Of a stretch of DNA of 5,448 nt, positions 5,384 through 5,448 are shown in pieces. Origin of the DNA: S012-135 sp964423785 (lineage in GTDB: Bacteria > Desulfobacterota > Desulfobulbia > Desulfobulbales > S012-135); assembly GCA_964423785.1 (NCBI GenBank), contig CAYRGZ010000165.1:1-5448 (forward strand). Reading direction: 5' to 3'. The stretch's first letter is position 1. Every line of letters begins with the position of its first letter. Below the pieces are notes generated by a model that was not told the DNA's origin, did no database searches, and saw nothing but the letters and a program-made list of their open reading frames with translations. Made by a program: the position numbers and the translations under genes.

Positions 5384-5448
5384 ATTGGGAGTCGCTGACC
5401 TGTCGGGGGAGTGGATAATCATATTGAAATACCGTAAAATACTCTGCC

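Noticed and set aside
1..5448. CRISPR array, tRNA, rRNA, transposase or phage genes
   Set aside because: No regularly spaced direct repeats, cloverleaf, rRNA-like sequence, transposase or integrase motif was seen on either strand.

Overview
The window is a piece of a GC-rich bacterial chromosome. All recognisable genes lie on the minus strand and are transcribed from right to left. Gene content suggests Desulfobacterota, perhaps the Desulfuromonadales/Geobacter group. The evidence is a COG0731-type radical SAM enzyme, an RNase E/G with an N-terminal rather than C-terminal disordered extension, and a CxxC...CxxC ribbon module that I recall mostly from signalling proteins of that phylum. This assignment is inference; the window holds no rRNA or other strong taxonomic marker.

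Layout in the direction of transcription: (1) a radical SAM protein of the TYW1-like COG0731 family with a C-terminal winged-helix domain (4400-5383, or to 5422 with the earlier start); (2) an 85-base gap, then an RNase E/G family endoribonuclease (2335-4314) with a GTG start and a good Shine-Dalgarno; (3) manC, a fused mannose-1-phosphate guanylyltransferase / mannose-6-phosphate isomerase (905-2338), whose ATG overlaps the ribonuclease stop codon as ATGA; (4) 7 bases after manC, a small three-helix membrane protein ending in a zinc-ribbon-like module (337-897); (5) 265 bases without a convincing gene (72-336), holding several small inverted repeats; (6) the first 23 codons of recQ (1-71), which runs off the left edge.

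The ribonuclease and manC are very probably co-transcribed and translationally coupled. Their functions (RNA decay/processing and GDP-mannose supply for surface polysaccharide) are not obviously related. The radical SAM gene may belong to the same transcript. The small membrane protein is compositionally foreign: hand-counted lines give about 32-40% G+C, against about 73% in a sampled manC line. It also uses about a dozen ATA isoleucine codons, so it looks like a later insertion between manC and recQ.

I see no CRISPR array, transposase, tRNA, rRNA or clear intrinsic terminator. The window is mostly ordinary housekeeping content. The points most worth a second look are the AT-rich membrane/zinc-ribbon gene, the inverted domain order of the RNase E/G, a possible 32-codon gene bridging the radical SAM and ribonuclease genes, and the structured spacer before recQ.
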